Shown one piece after another: positions 52,907 through 61,067 of a stretch of 64,000 nt of DNA (its first letter is position 1; each line of letters begins with the position of its first letter). Source of the stretch: Sphingomonas xinjiangensis (GTDB lineage: Bacteria; Pseudomonadota; Alphaproteobacteria; Sphingomonadales; Sphingomonadaceae); assembly GCF_014199255.1 (NCBI RefSeq), contig NZ_JACIJF010000005.1:1-64000 (forward strand), given 5' to 3'. The position numbers were made by a program, and so were the translations under genes. The notes beneath the pieces are model-generated. The model saw nothing but the letters and a program-made list of their open reading frames with translations, did no database searches and was not told the DNA's origin.

Positions 52907-54021
52907 GCGTGCTCGGGCCGGGCCTGGTGCCGCAACCGCTGGCTCAGCTGCCATGGCGCGTGATCCTGCTAGTGCTCGCGATCGGCACGTTCGGGCTGGT
53001 GGTGCTGTTCTCTGCCGCCGGCGGCAACCTCTATCCCTGGGCCTGGAACCAGGGCGTGAAGTTCGTCGTGTTCCTAGGCATGGCAATCGCGCTCTCGCGG
53101 GTGCCCGAGAGCTGGTGGGCGCTCGGTACCTTCCCCGTGTACGGCGTCATCCTGCTGATGCTGTTCGGCGTGGAACTGTTGGGCGCAGTGGCAGGCGGCA
53201 GCCAGCGCTGGCTGGACCTCGGCTTTATCCGGCTTCAGCCGTCCGAGCTGATGAAGCCGGTCATCGTTCTGACGATGGCCCGCTTCTATGAGATGCTGCC
53301 CGCGGGCGAGATCCGCAAGTTCGGCGCGCTCTGGCCGGCGGCGGTGCTGATCGGGCTGCCCGCCGGGCTGGTGATGCTGCAGCCCGACCTCGGCACCGCG
53401 CTGATGATCACCGGCTGCGGCGTGATCGTGATGTTCCTGGCGGGCATCCCGCTGCGGCTGTTCATCGGTGGCGCGCTGCTGCTCGCGGTCTCAGCGCCGC
53501 TGGCGGTCACTTTCCTGCTCCACGATTATCAACGCAACCGCGTGCTGATCTTCATGGATCCGGAAAGCGATCCGCTGGGCACAGGCTATCATATCAGCCA
53601 GTCCAAGATCGCGATCGGGTCGGGCGGCATCTTCGGCAAAGGGTTCCTGAACGGGACGCAGAGCCATCTCGACTATCTGCCCGAAGGGCATACCGACTTC
53701 GCGCTGGCAACGATGATGGAGGAATGGGGGCTGCTTGGCGGCGTAGCACTGATCATTGCCTTCGGCCTGCTGATCGGCTGGGGAGTCAATGTCGGCCTGC
53801 GCGCCAAGACCAAGTTCGGGCGGCTGACGGCTGGCGGGCTGGCGGGCACGATCTTCCTCTACGCGTCGATCAACATGGCGATGGTGATGGGGCTGGCGCC
53901 GGTGGTGGGCGTGCCGCTGCCGCTGGTCAGCTTCGGCGGCAGCGCGGTGATGACGATCATGATCTGCCTGGGCATCCTGATGTCGATCGACCGCGGAAAC
54001 CGACGCGTGACCCGGTGGTGA
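52903..54021 (+). CDS. rodA: Rod shape-determining protein RodA, SEDS glycosyltransferase
   Basis: A 372-residue membrane protein with about ten helices, a SEDS-family peptidoglycan polymerase that works with PBP2. Family sequences are GGSQRWLDLGFIRLQPSELM, LPAGLVMLQPDLGTALMITG, RVLIFMDPESDPLGTGYHIS, GTQSHLDYLPEGHTDFALAT and GVPLPLVSFGGSAVMTIM. The Asp in the last-but-one motif group is the catalytic residue in studied members. It ends the mre operon, 105 bases before tRNA-Lys. Confidence 0.96.
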   Translation: MSVLGPGLVPQPLAQLPWRVILLVLAIGTFGLVVLFSAAGGNLYPWAWNQGVKFVVFLGMAIALSRVPESWWALGTFPVYGVILLMLFGVELLGAVAGGSQRWLDLGFIRLQPSELMKPVIVLTMARFYEMLPAGEIRKFGALWPAAVLIGLPAGLVMLQPDLGTALMITGCGVIVMFLAGIPLRLFIGGALLLAVSAPLAVTFLLHDYQRNRVLIFMDPESDPLGTGYHISQSKIAIGSGGIFGKGFLNGTQSHLDYLPEGHTDFALATMMEEWGLLGGVALIIAFGLLIGWGVNVGLRAKTKFGRLTAGGLAGTIFLYASINMAMVMGLAPVVGVPLPLVSFGGSAVMTIMICLGILMSIDRGNRRVTRW

Positions 54022-54125
54022 TCTTTTTACGCATTTAGGGGTTTACAAGCCGCGGAAAGCGACGCTAAAGGCGCCTTCCCAACGCGGTGGCGCTCTTCCA
54101 ACAAGCGCCTTTCACGCCCCGGAAT

Positions 54126-54201
<76 letters not shown>

Positions 54202-54317
54202 CTTCTTTCAATGACTTAGCGCCCATCGTTTGCAGCGGTCACCTCTCAAGGTAGCGCTGAAGGTAGCGATCGTTATGCGACGGCCTGAGATGATTGGCGC
54301 CAGTTTGAGGCGCGCCG

Positions 54318-54668
54318 TTACGGTGCAAGCGCCTCGATGATCCGGCAGTCTGCCGCGCAGCCGCCTTCGCACGAGTCGATCACCGCCTTGAGCTCGCGCC
54401 GCAACGCAGCAAGGTCGGCGAGCTTGCGGTCGACCTCGCGCAGATGCGCCTCGGCAATCCGGTCGATCTCGGCGCAATCGCGGCTGCGGTCGTCGGACAG
54501 GCCGAGCAGCGCGCGTACCTGATCGAGCGAGAAGCCGAGATCGCGCGCGCGCCGCACGAACGACAGCCGGCCAAGCTCGACTTGGCCATAATCGCGATAA
54601 TTGCCGCTGGTCCGCGGCGGCTTGGGCAGCAGCCCGATCCGCTCGTAATAGCGGATCGTCTCCACCTT
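54318..54668 (-). pseudogene. MerR-family metal regulator, 5'-truncated
   Basis: The last 116 residues of a MerR-type regulator: VETIRYYERIGLLPKPPRTS, GNYRDYGQVELGRLSFVRRA, RDLGFSLDQVRALLGLSDDR, then cysteines in RDCAEI and SCEGGCAADC that fit metal-sensing members. The usual first part (about 12 residues including the first helix of the DNA-binding motif) is missing. In its place the frame continues upstream into a TonB receptor (RYRWQAVTLTG). The join is in frame near 54669, so the two were fused by a deletion. A GTG exists at VETIR, but would give a protein without the first helix. Confidence 0.8.
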
Positions 54669-56247
54669 GGTGCCGGTCAGCGTGACTGCCTGCCAGCGAT
54701 AGCGCAGCAGCAGCTCGGCGCCGCGGGTGCGGGTCAGCTCCTCGGCGTTCGCGAGCGTGATGCGGTCGGCGGACAGTTGGCGAAGCTGCACGGCGCCGTC
54801 GATGTTCGACGCGAACAGGCTGGCGCTAGCTTCGAGCGGCCCGCGCGCATAGCCTAGGTCGATCGAGGCGGTATCGGCGGTTTCGGCGCGCAGCCGGGCA
54901 TAGGGTTGTACGCGCGAAAGGCCGTTGGCCTCGATCTCCTCGACGAACGGCGTCGGCACGTAGAAGCCGCGCCCAAGCGACGCGCGCACCGTCCACTGGC
55001 CGGGGCCGGAACAGCGCGGAGAGGCGCGGGCTCACCCGCGAGCCATAGTCGCTATGCCCGTCCCAGCGCGCGCTTGCCGCCAGCGTCAGGGTGTCGGCGA
55101 CGTCGTTCTCGCCCTGAACGAACAGCGCCGGGACGGTGTAGCCGTAGTCGAAGGCCGGAAAGGCGCGCGACCGATAGCCATCGGCCTGGAACGCCGCGCC
55201 GGCGAGCCAGGTCGTGCTGCCCGCCGTGCCGCCGAGCGAGGCTTCGACAAAGCCGGTCCGGTGGTGGTCGCGCTCGAGCGTCTCGCCGAAGCGATGGCGG
55301 TGCGACTGAGTTACGCCGGACGCGCGAAGATAGAGCGTGCCGATGCCGTCGAGCGGCGTCTGGGCGTTGAGCCCCAGGTCGAACCGCTCGCTGCGCTGCG
55401 CCTGCACGAAGGACGATTTATCGGGCACCGTGCGGCCCGGCACCGTGCCGCCCTCGCGCCGCTCGGTCATCGCGCCGAAGGTGAGCAGTGCTCTGGCGCC
55501 TGCCGGACCTTCCCAGAATAGCCGCGGGCGCGCGGTCCAGCGAGTGTAGCCGGGCATGTCCGCCCAGCCATCGTCGTCGATATCCTGCCGGGTCTGACGA
55601 TCGAAGCCGGCGGTCAGCGATGCGCTGAACGCGTCGCTGAGCGGAGACGCGGCATAGGCGGTCACGTCCTGCCCGTCCCGCGTCGTGGCGTTGAGCAGCA
55701 ACTCGCCCTGCGGCGCGTCGCTGGGGCGGCGCGATCCGAGGTTGATCACGCCGCCGAGCGCCGACGGACCGTAAAGCGCCGAGGCCGCGCCCTTGATCAC
55801 TTCGATCTAGCCGAGATCGGTGGGCGGGATCTGGAGCAGGCCTATCGAGGGGGTCTGGCCGCCATAGATTGGCAGGCCGTCGGCGAGGATCTGGGTGTAG
55901 CGACCCTTCAGTCCCTGCATCCGCACATTGGCCGCGCTTAGCGCGGGCGAGGTCACCTGCACCCGCACGCCCGGCGTCTAGCTGACCAGCATGGCGATGT
56001 TGCCGGGGGTCATGAGGAGCTTCTCCTCGATCTCCTCGCGGTTGATCACCTCAACCCGGATCGGCTCGTCCTGGACGCGGCGGCCGCTGCGGGTCGCCTC
56101 GACGATGATCTCCTCGCCTTCCTCGCTCTCCGCCTCGGCCCAGTGCTCCTGCGCATGCGCATGCGCATGCGCATGCGCGGCGATCGGCAAGCAGGAGACC
56201 AGACCAGCAAGCGCGGCGATCGAAAGATGCGTGAGGCGTGGAGGCAA
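54669..56247 (-). pseudogene. TonB-dependent metal receptor, degraded
   Basis: Leftward TonB receptor remnant. It starts with a signal peptide and a His-Ala repeat (MPPRLTHLSIAALAGLVSCL, then HAHAHAHAQEHWAEAES), then EEIIVEATRSGRRVQDEPIRV. The frame is stopped by TAG at 55978-55980, just after GNIAMLVS, and again by TAG at 55807-55809, before IEVIKGAASALYGPSALGG. A one-base insertion in a run of four G (55002-55005 on the plus strand) shifts the frame in the barrel (SPRLSALFRP, then VRASLGRGFYVPTPF). The barrel end is lost, fused to the merR remnant. The His-rich leader and the MerR promoter suggest that the intact gene served metal uptake. Confidence 0.85.
56151..56178. repeat. Tandem GCGCAT repeat encoding His-Ala
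   Basis: Four complete units of GCGCAT plus GCGC (28 bases). On the minus strand they encode the His-Ala repeat after the signal peptide of the TonB receptor remnant. Unit length is a multiple of three, so changes in number would not shift the frame. Confidence 0.85.
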
Positions 56248-56297
56248 AATGAGAAATCCCTGAGCGGTCAGGGCCGAACTGCCGACTGACGGCTAGG

Positions 56298-56328
56298 GTC
56301 ATAAAGGGTGAAGTCACTACAGGGTCAA
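56298..56328 (-). promoter_or_regulatory. MerR-type promoter with 19-base spacer
   Basis: On the minus strand TTGACC (56328-56323) and TATGAC (56303-56298) are separated by exactly 19 bases. This over-long spacer is the hallmark of promoters activated by MerR-family regulators. The sequence between them includes CTGTAGTGACTTC, close to metal-sensor operators. It lies about 50 bases before the TonB receptor start. Confidence 0.55.
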
Positions 56329-56475
56329 GCTCTGGGAGAGTGTCCCCTATCCCTGCAGTATCGCTCGATCGCCGCACGTCCGCTATCCGCCGAATCTCAG
56401 CCGTTCCGTAGGGGTCACCATCGTCAAGCGGAACATGGCGGCAAAGCGCTATTCCGGACGAATTCCCGAAACTCG

Positions 56476-56486
56476 CCCCCCCCCCC
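56476..56486. repeat. Run of eleven C
   Basis: An uninterrupted C tract of eleven bases in the gap between the TonB receptor remnant and the rightward gene. Such runs slip easily in replication and in sequencing. It lies about 370 bases before the start codon chosen for the next gene, outside any gene I can support. Confidence 0.8.
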
Positions 56487-56857
56487 ATTTCGTCCCACAC
56501 TTTCTCGCGGCTTCAGTGGCATGATTTGGCATGCCCTGGACAGCGATTGCGATACTTTCCTCCTCGAAATTGACGGAGGTCGGAACCCTTCTGGGCGGCT
56601 TTTTGGCCGGAAGGAGACAGGCGAATCGTTACCCTGAACTCGCGCAAGCGGTCTTGAGGCGGCTCAGGTCTGTTCGCGTCTTGCTGCTCTTGTCGTCAGT
56701 TGCCCTTTTGAAGGGGCGGCAAGCACCTGCCGGAACGCCTGGTCGGCATCGGCCGCTTGCCGGCGTAAGCATCGCCGGGGCGGCGAGCGTGAGATCGATC
56801 GCTGTGACCCGGCTAGGATCGACGCCGAAGACGGCTGGCGAGCGGAGGGCGCGAACT

Positions 56858-57529
56858 TTGACGGCGATATTCACCTTTGTGGGCGGCGACGTCGCATTCG
56901 TCGCGAGCGACACCAAGCGCGAGGTCCATGGCTATGCGACCGTCGCGCCGAAGGCCGTCCGTTGGAGCGAGAACATCGTCATTCCCCAGACGGGCTTCGG
57001 CGAAGGCCTTAAGCGGCTCATCGGCGAACTGATGTCTTGGCAGCATCGTCATCCCAGCATGTTGACGTCGGTCGGAATCGCGCACGCCTTCGGTCAGGTG
57101 GCCGACGCGCGCCTGCAGGCGGAGATCGATCGGCTCGCGCGTCAGGCGAACGCCGATAAAGTGGACGGGACGCTGATCGTCACCGAGGCTTCCCGCAGCG
57201 GCAGCGCCGCACAGATCATGACCCTCGACTGGCGCTCCAAGGCAGTCACTCCGCAGCCCGCACCGGTTTATGCGGATGGCACCGCTCAGCCGGATTTTCT
57301 GGCGATCGCAAAAACGGAGTTCGCCGCCAGGAACGTCGGCGCCGGTTCGTTCGACCTGGCGGCATGGGGGATGGCCTGCATCGAGAAGGCGCAGGCGTCT
57401 TCAGCCGGCGCGGCCGTGAATTGGCCTGTCGACCTTACGATATGCCGCACCGACGGTGGCCTGCCCATCAGCTTGACGCAGCGGGTCGGCAGCCCCTCCG
57501 CGCCGACCCACCCGTTGTTCGTCATCTGA
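56858..57529 (+). CDS. Ntn-hydrolase/proteasome-like protein
   Basis: A 223-residue protein. From the TTG at 56858 (GGAGG nine bases upstream) it reads MTAIFTFVGGDVAFVASDTK. This matches the beginning of proteasome-type Ntn hydrolases (HslV/Anbu-like), in which Thr after Met is the nucleophile. Thr2, Asp18 and Lys32 (VAPKAVRW) stand at the positions of the catalytic Thr1-Asp17-Lys33 set. The strand NIVIPQTGFGEGLKRL also fits. The longer frame from 56531 adds 109 residues with no known features and I doubt it is coding. The rest (AHAFGQVADARLQAEIDRLA, ICRTDGGLPISL) is consistent with the fold, but this is fold-level inference. The partner or substrate is unknown. Confidence 0.55.
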   Translation: MTAIFTFVGGDVAFVASDTKREVHGYATVAPKAVRWSENIVIPQTGFGEGLKRLIGELMSWQHRHPSMLTSVGIAHAFGQVADARLQAEIDRLARQANADKVDGTLIVTEASRSGSAAQIMTLDWRSKAVTPQPAPVYADGTAQPDFLAIAKTEFAARNVGAGSFDLAAWGMACIEKAQASSAGAAVNWPVDLTICRTDGGLPISLTQRVGSPSAPTHPLFVI

Positions 57530-57624
57530 ACGCGAACGTGGGCCGGCGTTGTCGGACCTTTTGTCACTCCTCCGGCCGCAAGAGCATCCAAATCGGCCAT
57601 TGCGGAACGCCTCCCCGGCCCCCC

Positions 57625-57768
57625 GTTTGCAAGACGAGGTCGATCCCGAGCAGCTGTTTGAACAGCGCACGGGCAGCTGACACGCACGCGTGGACGTCAG
57701 GCGCCCCAGGTGTTCTCATGGCATGCGCCCACGCATTGCGGGCTTTGCGGCCCGTTTCCAGCCATGAA
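57625..57768 (-). pseudogene. Possible HEPN-like fragment
   Basis: On the minus strand a frame contains WLETGRKARNAWAHAMRTPG and SAARALFKQLLGIDLVLQTG. The RNAWAH segment matches the Rx4H pattern of HEPN domains, and the following helix resembles the Swt1/RES-type HEPN family. There is no clear start, and it lies head-to-head with the NTPase remnant, so it may be a leftover piece of a gene. The resemblance is weak. Confidence 0.2.
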
Positions 57769-58131
57769 CTCAAATTCGATTTGCTCAACAACGAAGCGAT
57801 TGCGAAGACAATCGTAGGACTCATTGGTGAAGATACAGAGCGGGCCGTAACTGTCGGTGTGCATGCGACTGGGGCGCGGGGAGGTCGAGCGTTCTAGAGA
57901 TGATCGAAGGCGCACTGGCCGGCACTGACGACGTCTTGTGCATCAAGTTAAATGCCTGGCGGTTCCAAGGGCTGGAAGATGCCAAGATCGCGCTGATCGA
58001 AGGCATCGTGACGCAGCTAATGGCGACGACCAGCGCCTCGCCGAGCCCGCTGGCCTTCGACAGGTTGCGCGTCGCTCAAGTGACGCCGTTCACGACGGTG
58101 ACCACGGCAGTGCTCGTCGCCGCGGTGGCGT
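57769..58131 (+). pseudogene. KAP-type P-loop NTPase, fragment
   Basis: The beginning of a KAP-family NTPase: LKFDLLNNEAIAKTIVGLIG, TERAVTVGVHA, then a one-base deletion near 57866. The next frame gives DWGAGRSSVLEMIEGALAG and DDVLCIKLNAWRFQGLEDAK, IALIEGIVTQLMA. The Walker A lysine is replaced by arginine (GAGRSS where GAGKSS is expected, codon AGG at 57882-57884). Then the sequence runs into the DUF1521 gene end at 58132, so most of the protein is missing. KAP NTPases often belong to anti-phage systems. Here the gene is inactive in three independent ways. Confidence 0.75.
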
Positions 58132-59007
58132 TCAGGCGACGAGCAGCTGTCGCAGCAGCTTGCTGCTGTCCGGAGCCAACGCCTGGGGGCGGACCGAGGC
58201 ATCGGCGCTGCCGGAGAACAGGCTGCCGAAGAACAGGAAGTGGCCGATCGCCGTGCCGAGTTCGGCTAGGCTCGGCGCGTCGCTACCTGGACCGTAGAGC
58301 TGGCCCGGGCGGGTAATGTCGGCCTCTGCCTGCGTGACTTTTGCGCCCAATTCGGTCTGCCAGCCGGCGGCATCCTCGTGGACGGTGAAGCCGTCGCGAT
58401 TTGCGGCATCGAGTGCGTAGCCGTTCGCGGAAACGCTGACCGACAGGTCACCGAGTTGCTGCTCGCTGATCCCGTCGATGATCACGGCGTTCTCACCCTT
58501 AGTCACCACGACCTGGCTGGCATAATAGACGTTGGGATTGCCGCGGCCCTGTTCGGTGTTGATCGTGATCTTAGTGCCGTTATCGAGCTCGAAAGTGGTG
58601 GTGCCGTAGAAGTCGAACTGATGCTTGCCGTCGACCTCAACATGCGGATCGCCCCAGACGCGGGTGCGCTGACCGGTGTTCTCGTTCAGGATCCTCATCT
58701 GGCTGCTGCGCTCGTCGATTTCGAGCTTGTAGCCGTCGCCCAGGCCGACGTTCGCGGTGTGCTGGCCGGTGGTATGCGCGGTATAGCCGGCCTGCTGCTG
58801 CAGCTGGCTGGGCGCCGCGCCCTGCGCAAGCGTGCCCAGGCGGACCGCAAACATCGCGGGCAGCATGGAAAAGGCGAGCGGCCCGGCATTGAAGGGTTGG
58901 AAGGACTGCGCCATTATGCCGGCGGCGAACATCAGCGCATTGCCGTTGGCGACCAGATTGGCGCTCGTTGCGAATTGGGCGGACTGGCCGTTGGAAATCG
59001 TCGTCAT
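58132..59007 (-). CDS. DUF1521 protein with self-cleavage (MIIA) motif
   Basis: A 291-residue protein with no signal peptide and a Ser/Asn/Ala-rich N-terminus (MTTISNGQSAQFATSANLVA), then a hydrophobic helix stretch at about 26-60. The DUF1521 domain spans about 85-240 and begins DGYKLEIDERSSQ. It contains TRVWGDPHVEVDGKHQFDFY with the scissile pair Asp120-Pro121, and GTTTFELDNGTKITINT. In NopE1 of Bradyrhizobium this GD-PH motif is cut by a calcium-triggered self-cleavage, and that protein is a type III effector. Here the motif is intact, so cleavage is expected. It is read divergently from the lipase, each with a palindromic box upstream. Function in the cell is unknown. Confidence 0.85.
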   Translation of the reverse strand: MTTISNGQSAQFATSANLVANGNALMFAAGIMAQSFQPFNAGPLAFSMLPAMFAVRLGTLAQGAAPSQLQQQAGYTAHTTGQHTANVGLGDGYKLEIDERSSQMRILNENTGQRTRVWGDPHVEVDGKHQFDFYGTTTFELDNGTKITINTEQGRGNPNVYYASQVVVTKGENAVIIDGISEQQLGDLSVSVSANGYALDAANRDGFTVHEDAAGWQTELGAKVTQAEADITRPGQLYGPGSDAPSLAELGTAIGHFLFFGSLFSGSADASVRPQALAPDSSKLLRQLLVA

Positions 59008-59089
59008 GGCGCGTGATCCTCTTGGCTGTTCGAAGAACGGTCTGGGCCGCTCTGTGCCTTGAAGGTTGCACGGTCCGCGCGTCGGAACA

Positions 59090-59106
59090 CTCAGCGGATC
59101 GATTAG
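59090..59106 (-). promoter_or_regulatory. Palindromic box D, upstream of the DUF1521 gene
   Basis: On the minus strand CTAATCGATCCGCTGAG, an 8-1-8 palindrome with the halves CTAATCGA and CCGCTGAG. It is 82 bases before the DUF1521 start codon and 22 bases (centre to centre) from box A, about two helical turns. Confidence 0.6.
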
Positions 59107-59111
59107 ATCGA

Positions 59112-59128
59112 CTAAACGAATCGTCTAG
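59112..59128 (+). promoter_or_regulatory. Palindromic box A, upstream of the lipase gene
   Basis: CTAAACGAATCGTCTAG, an 8-1-8 near-palindrome. Its 3' end is 53 bases before the lipase start codon. It shares the pattern CTAADCGAWYCGYYKAG with boxes B, C and D. Confidence 0.65.
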
Positions 59129-59181
59129 CGACGCGCCCTCGCCATCATGGCATCCCGGCAACGCAGAGAGTGAGGGAGCCA

Positions 59182-60111
59182 ATGACCGCCACGAACCTAG
59201 TCGCACGCAACCACGGCATCGTCCCATCCAGTGCCGTCGTAGCGCGACTCAGGGAGGCGGCCAACGACGACTTCCAATCTCAGCATTTGCCCGCGCTCGA
59301 GCTGCATGCCTGGCAGCAGGCCGCCGCGCCGATCCGGTTCGTCCGCGCCGAAGCCCCACCGGCCGCGATTGAACGGATCGGCGCACCTTCTACCCGCGAA
59401 CTCGCGCTGCTTGCGGCGGACGTCTATAACGACGTGCCTGCGCCGCCGCCCGGCTATCGGACAGCAAGCGACAATGATCTGGCCAGCATCGGGCTGCGGA
59501 CGCAGGATCTGACGTCGCCACAGAGCGCCTTTCGCGCGCGCGTGTACGTCAGCGAGGGCGACGGCGGCCCGCATTTCGTCGTCAGCTTTCGCGGATCGAC
59601 CGGTGGCAGCGATTGGCGCGCCAACGCGCAACAGGGCGTCGGGCTGTCGTCCGATCATTACGCCCGAGCGTTGCTGATCGCCAAGGCAGTTGCCCGCCAT
59701 CCCGAGGCGCAGGTGACGATCACCGGCCATTCGCTGGGCGGCGGACTGGCTTCCGCCGCGGCGCTGGCGAGCGGGCGAGACGCGCAGACCTTCAACGCCG
59801 CCGGCCTGAGCAATGCGACGATCCGCCAGGCGGAGGCGCAGCGCGCGCGATCGGATGCGGGTCCTACCCCGCGCATCGCCGCCTTCTATGTGCGTGGCGA
59901 GATCCTGTCGGCGGTGCAGGACGGCGGCGACCGCGTCGCCGGTGCTATCTTCGGCGGCGCGATCGGCGGCGTGCTGGCCGATGCGCCGGAGGCCTATGGC
60001 ACGCGCGTGCCGCTGGATCCGATGCAGCCGGTTGGCGAGAAATGGTACCAGGACAACCCGGTCGCGCGGCACGGCATGGACTGGGTGCTGAGCAGCCTGG
60101 GCAGTTATTGA
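59182..60111 (+). CDS. Class 3 lipase-like secreted protein
   Basis: A 309-residue alpha/beta hydrolase of the lipase class 3/DUF2974 type. The nucleophile Ser184 is in VTITGHSLGGGLASAAALAS, preceded by HFVVSFRGSTGGSDWRANAQ (the oxyanion/entry strand of the family). The probable catalytic Asp and His are in VPLDPMQPVGEKW and PVARHGMDWVLSSL. There is no signal peptide; the N-terminus is MTATNLVARNHGIVPSSAVV. Such N-termini without Sec signals fit type III or other direct secretion, and class 3 lipases are known plant-pathogen effectors (XopAP type). Palindromic box A is 53 bases upstream. The ATG at 59182 has GAGGGAG before it; an upstream GTG (59170) would add four residues. Confidence 0.75.
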   Translation: MTATNLVARNHGIVPSSAVVARLREAANDDFQSQHLPALELHAWQQAAAPIRFVRAEAPPAAIERIGAPSTRELALLAADVYNDVPAPPPGYRTASDNDLASIGLRTQDLTSPQSAFRARVYVSEGDGGPHFVVSFRGSTGGSDWRANAQQGVGLSSDHYARALLIAKAVARHPEAQVTITGHSLGGGLASAAALASGRDAQTFNAAGLSNATIRQAEAQRARSDAGPTPRIAAFYVRGEILSAVQDGGDRVAGAIFGGAIGGVLADAPEAYGTRVPLDPMQPVGEKWYQDNPVARHGMDWVLSSLGSY

Positions 60112-60143
60112 CCGGCGGTGACCTGGCTGCGTAGAGCCTTGGC

Positions 60144-61067
60144 ATGAGCCGCCGCCTGTGCCTTGCGCTAGCCCTGGCACTCGCGGCCGCACCGATCGGG
60201 GGATGCATGGCGGCTGCTGATATCAATTGCTTCAGCAAGCGCCCGTCGGTGGTGCGACCCGATCGCAATCGCGTGCTGGCGTCGCTGAGCAATGGGGCTT
60301 CGGGTCGGACGCTGGCCGACGCGATCCTGGACGGGCGCGTGGACGAGGCACGGGCGATCCTGACCCGGGATCCGCGGCTGATCGACACGGCGGTGCTTCC
60401 TGAGGCGAACGGTATTCAGCCTCCGGCAGGGCAATATGGCGATCTTCTCACCTTGGCTGTGTCGCGATGCGATGCCGACGCGGCGAGAATGCTGTTCGAC
60501 CAAGGCATGCCCCGCGATGGCGTGTTGGCCGGCAATGCACTGTCGCTCGCCATCCTGGCCGACGATCCACGCATGGCCGAGCTGCTGCTCCGTTCCGGCG
60601 CCTCGCCCGATCCCCAGCAACGCGGCGGCGAAGATCCGATGCGGGCGGCGATCACCTTTTCCCACATCGGCGGCGTGATGACGCTGTTGCGGCACGGCGC
60701 CGATCCGCGCTGGAGCGACTCGTTCGGAATCGATCGGGTGCGATTGGCGCTGGATGCCGAGCAGGCGGAAATCGCAGAACTGTTGGTCGACAAGGGCGGC
60801 ACGCTATGGAGCGTGGCCGGTGATGGCAGCATGGCCGCGCACGAGTTGCTCGGCGAGCCGGTGGTGTTCGGGAGCGACGCCGCGAAAGCAGCGCGGGCGC
60901 GACTGATCGCCCGGGCGAAGCAGGACGGCATCGGCTGGCCGCCGCCCAATCGCGCGACCGTGAAGCGCATGGTGACAGCAGGCAACTGGCCGACGGCGGA
61001 CATGGTCAAGGCCGGCGTGACCGTAGCGCCAGCCGTGCTCGAAAAGCTGCGAGCCGAAAGGCACTAA
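60144..61067 (+). CDS. Ankyrin-repeat lipoprotein
   Basis: A 307-residue protein with a lipoprotein signal (MSRRLCLALALALAAAPIGG, then Cys21). Ankyrin-like units are GRTLADAILDGRVDEARAIL, GDLLTLAVSRCDADAARMLF, GNALSLAILADDPRMAELLL and the later DPMRAAITFSHIGGVMTLLR, with the hydrophobic pattern of ankyrin helices. It is expected to be anchored in a membrane facing the periplasm. It starts 32 bases after the lipase stop in the same direction and may be co-transcribed with it, perhaps as an immunity or chaperone-type partner, which is inference only. The TAA stop lies within palindromic box B. Confidence 0.75.
   Translation: MSRRLCLALALALAAAPIGGCMAAADINCFSKRPSVVRPDRNRVLASLSNGASGRTLADAILDGRVDEARAILTRDPRLIDTAVLPEANGIQPPAGQYGDLLTLAVSRCDADAARMLFDQGMPRDGVLAGNALSLAILADDPRMAELLLRSGASPDPQQRGGEDPMRAAITFSHIGGVMTLLRHGADPRWSDSFGIDRVRLALDAEQAEIAELLVDKGGTLWSVAGDGSMAAHELLGEPVVFGSDAAKAARARLIARAKQDGIGWPPPNRATVKRMVTAGNWPTADMVKAGVTVAPAVLEKLRAERH

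Noticed and set aside
54202..54317. Integrase gene or attachment-site copy right after tRNA-Lys
   Set aside because: I searched the sequence after the tRNA for an integrase start and for a duplicate of the tRNA 3' end within the window and saw neither.
56531..56857. N-terminal extension of the proteasome-like gene
   Set aside because: The 109 extra residues show no domain and would bury the Thr nucleophile; the TTG with GGAGG at 56858 gives a family-like start.
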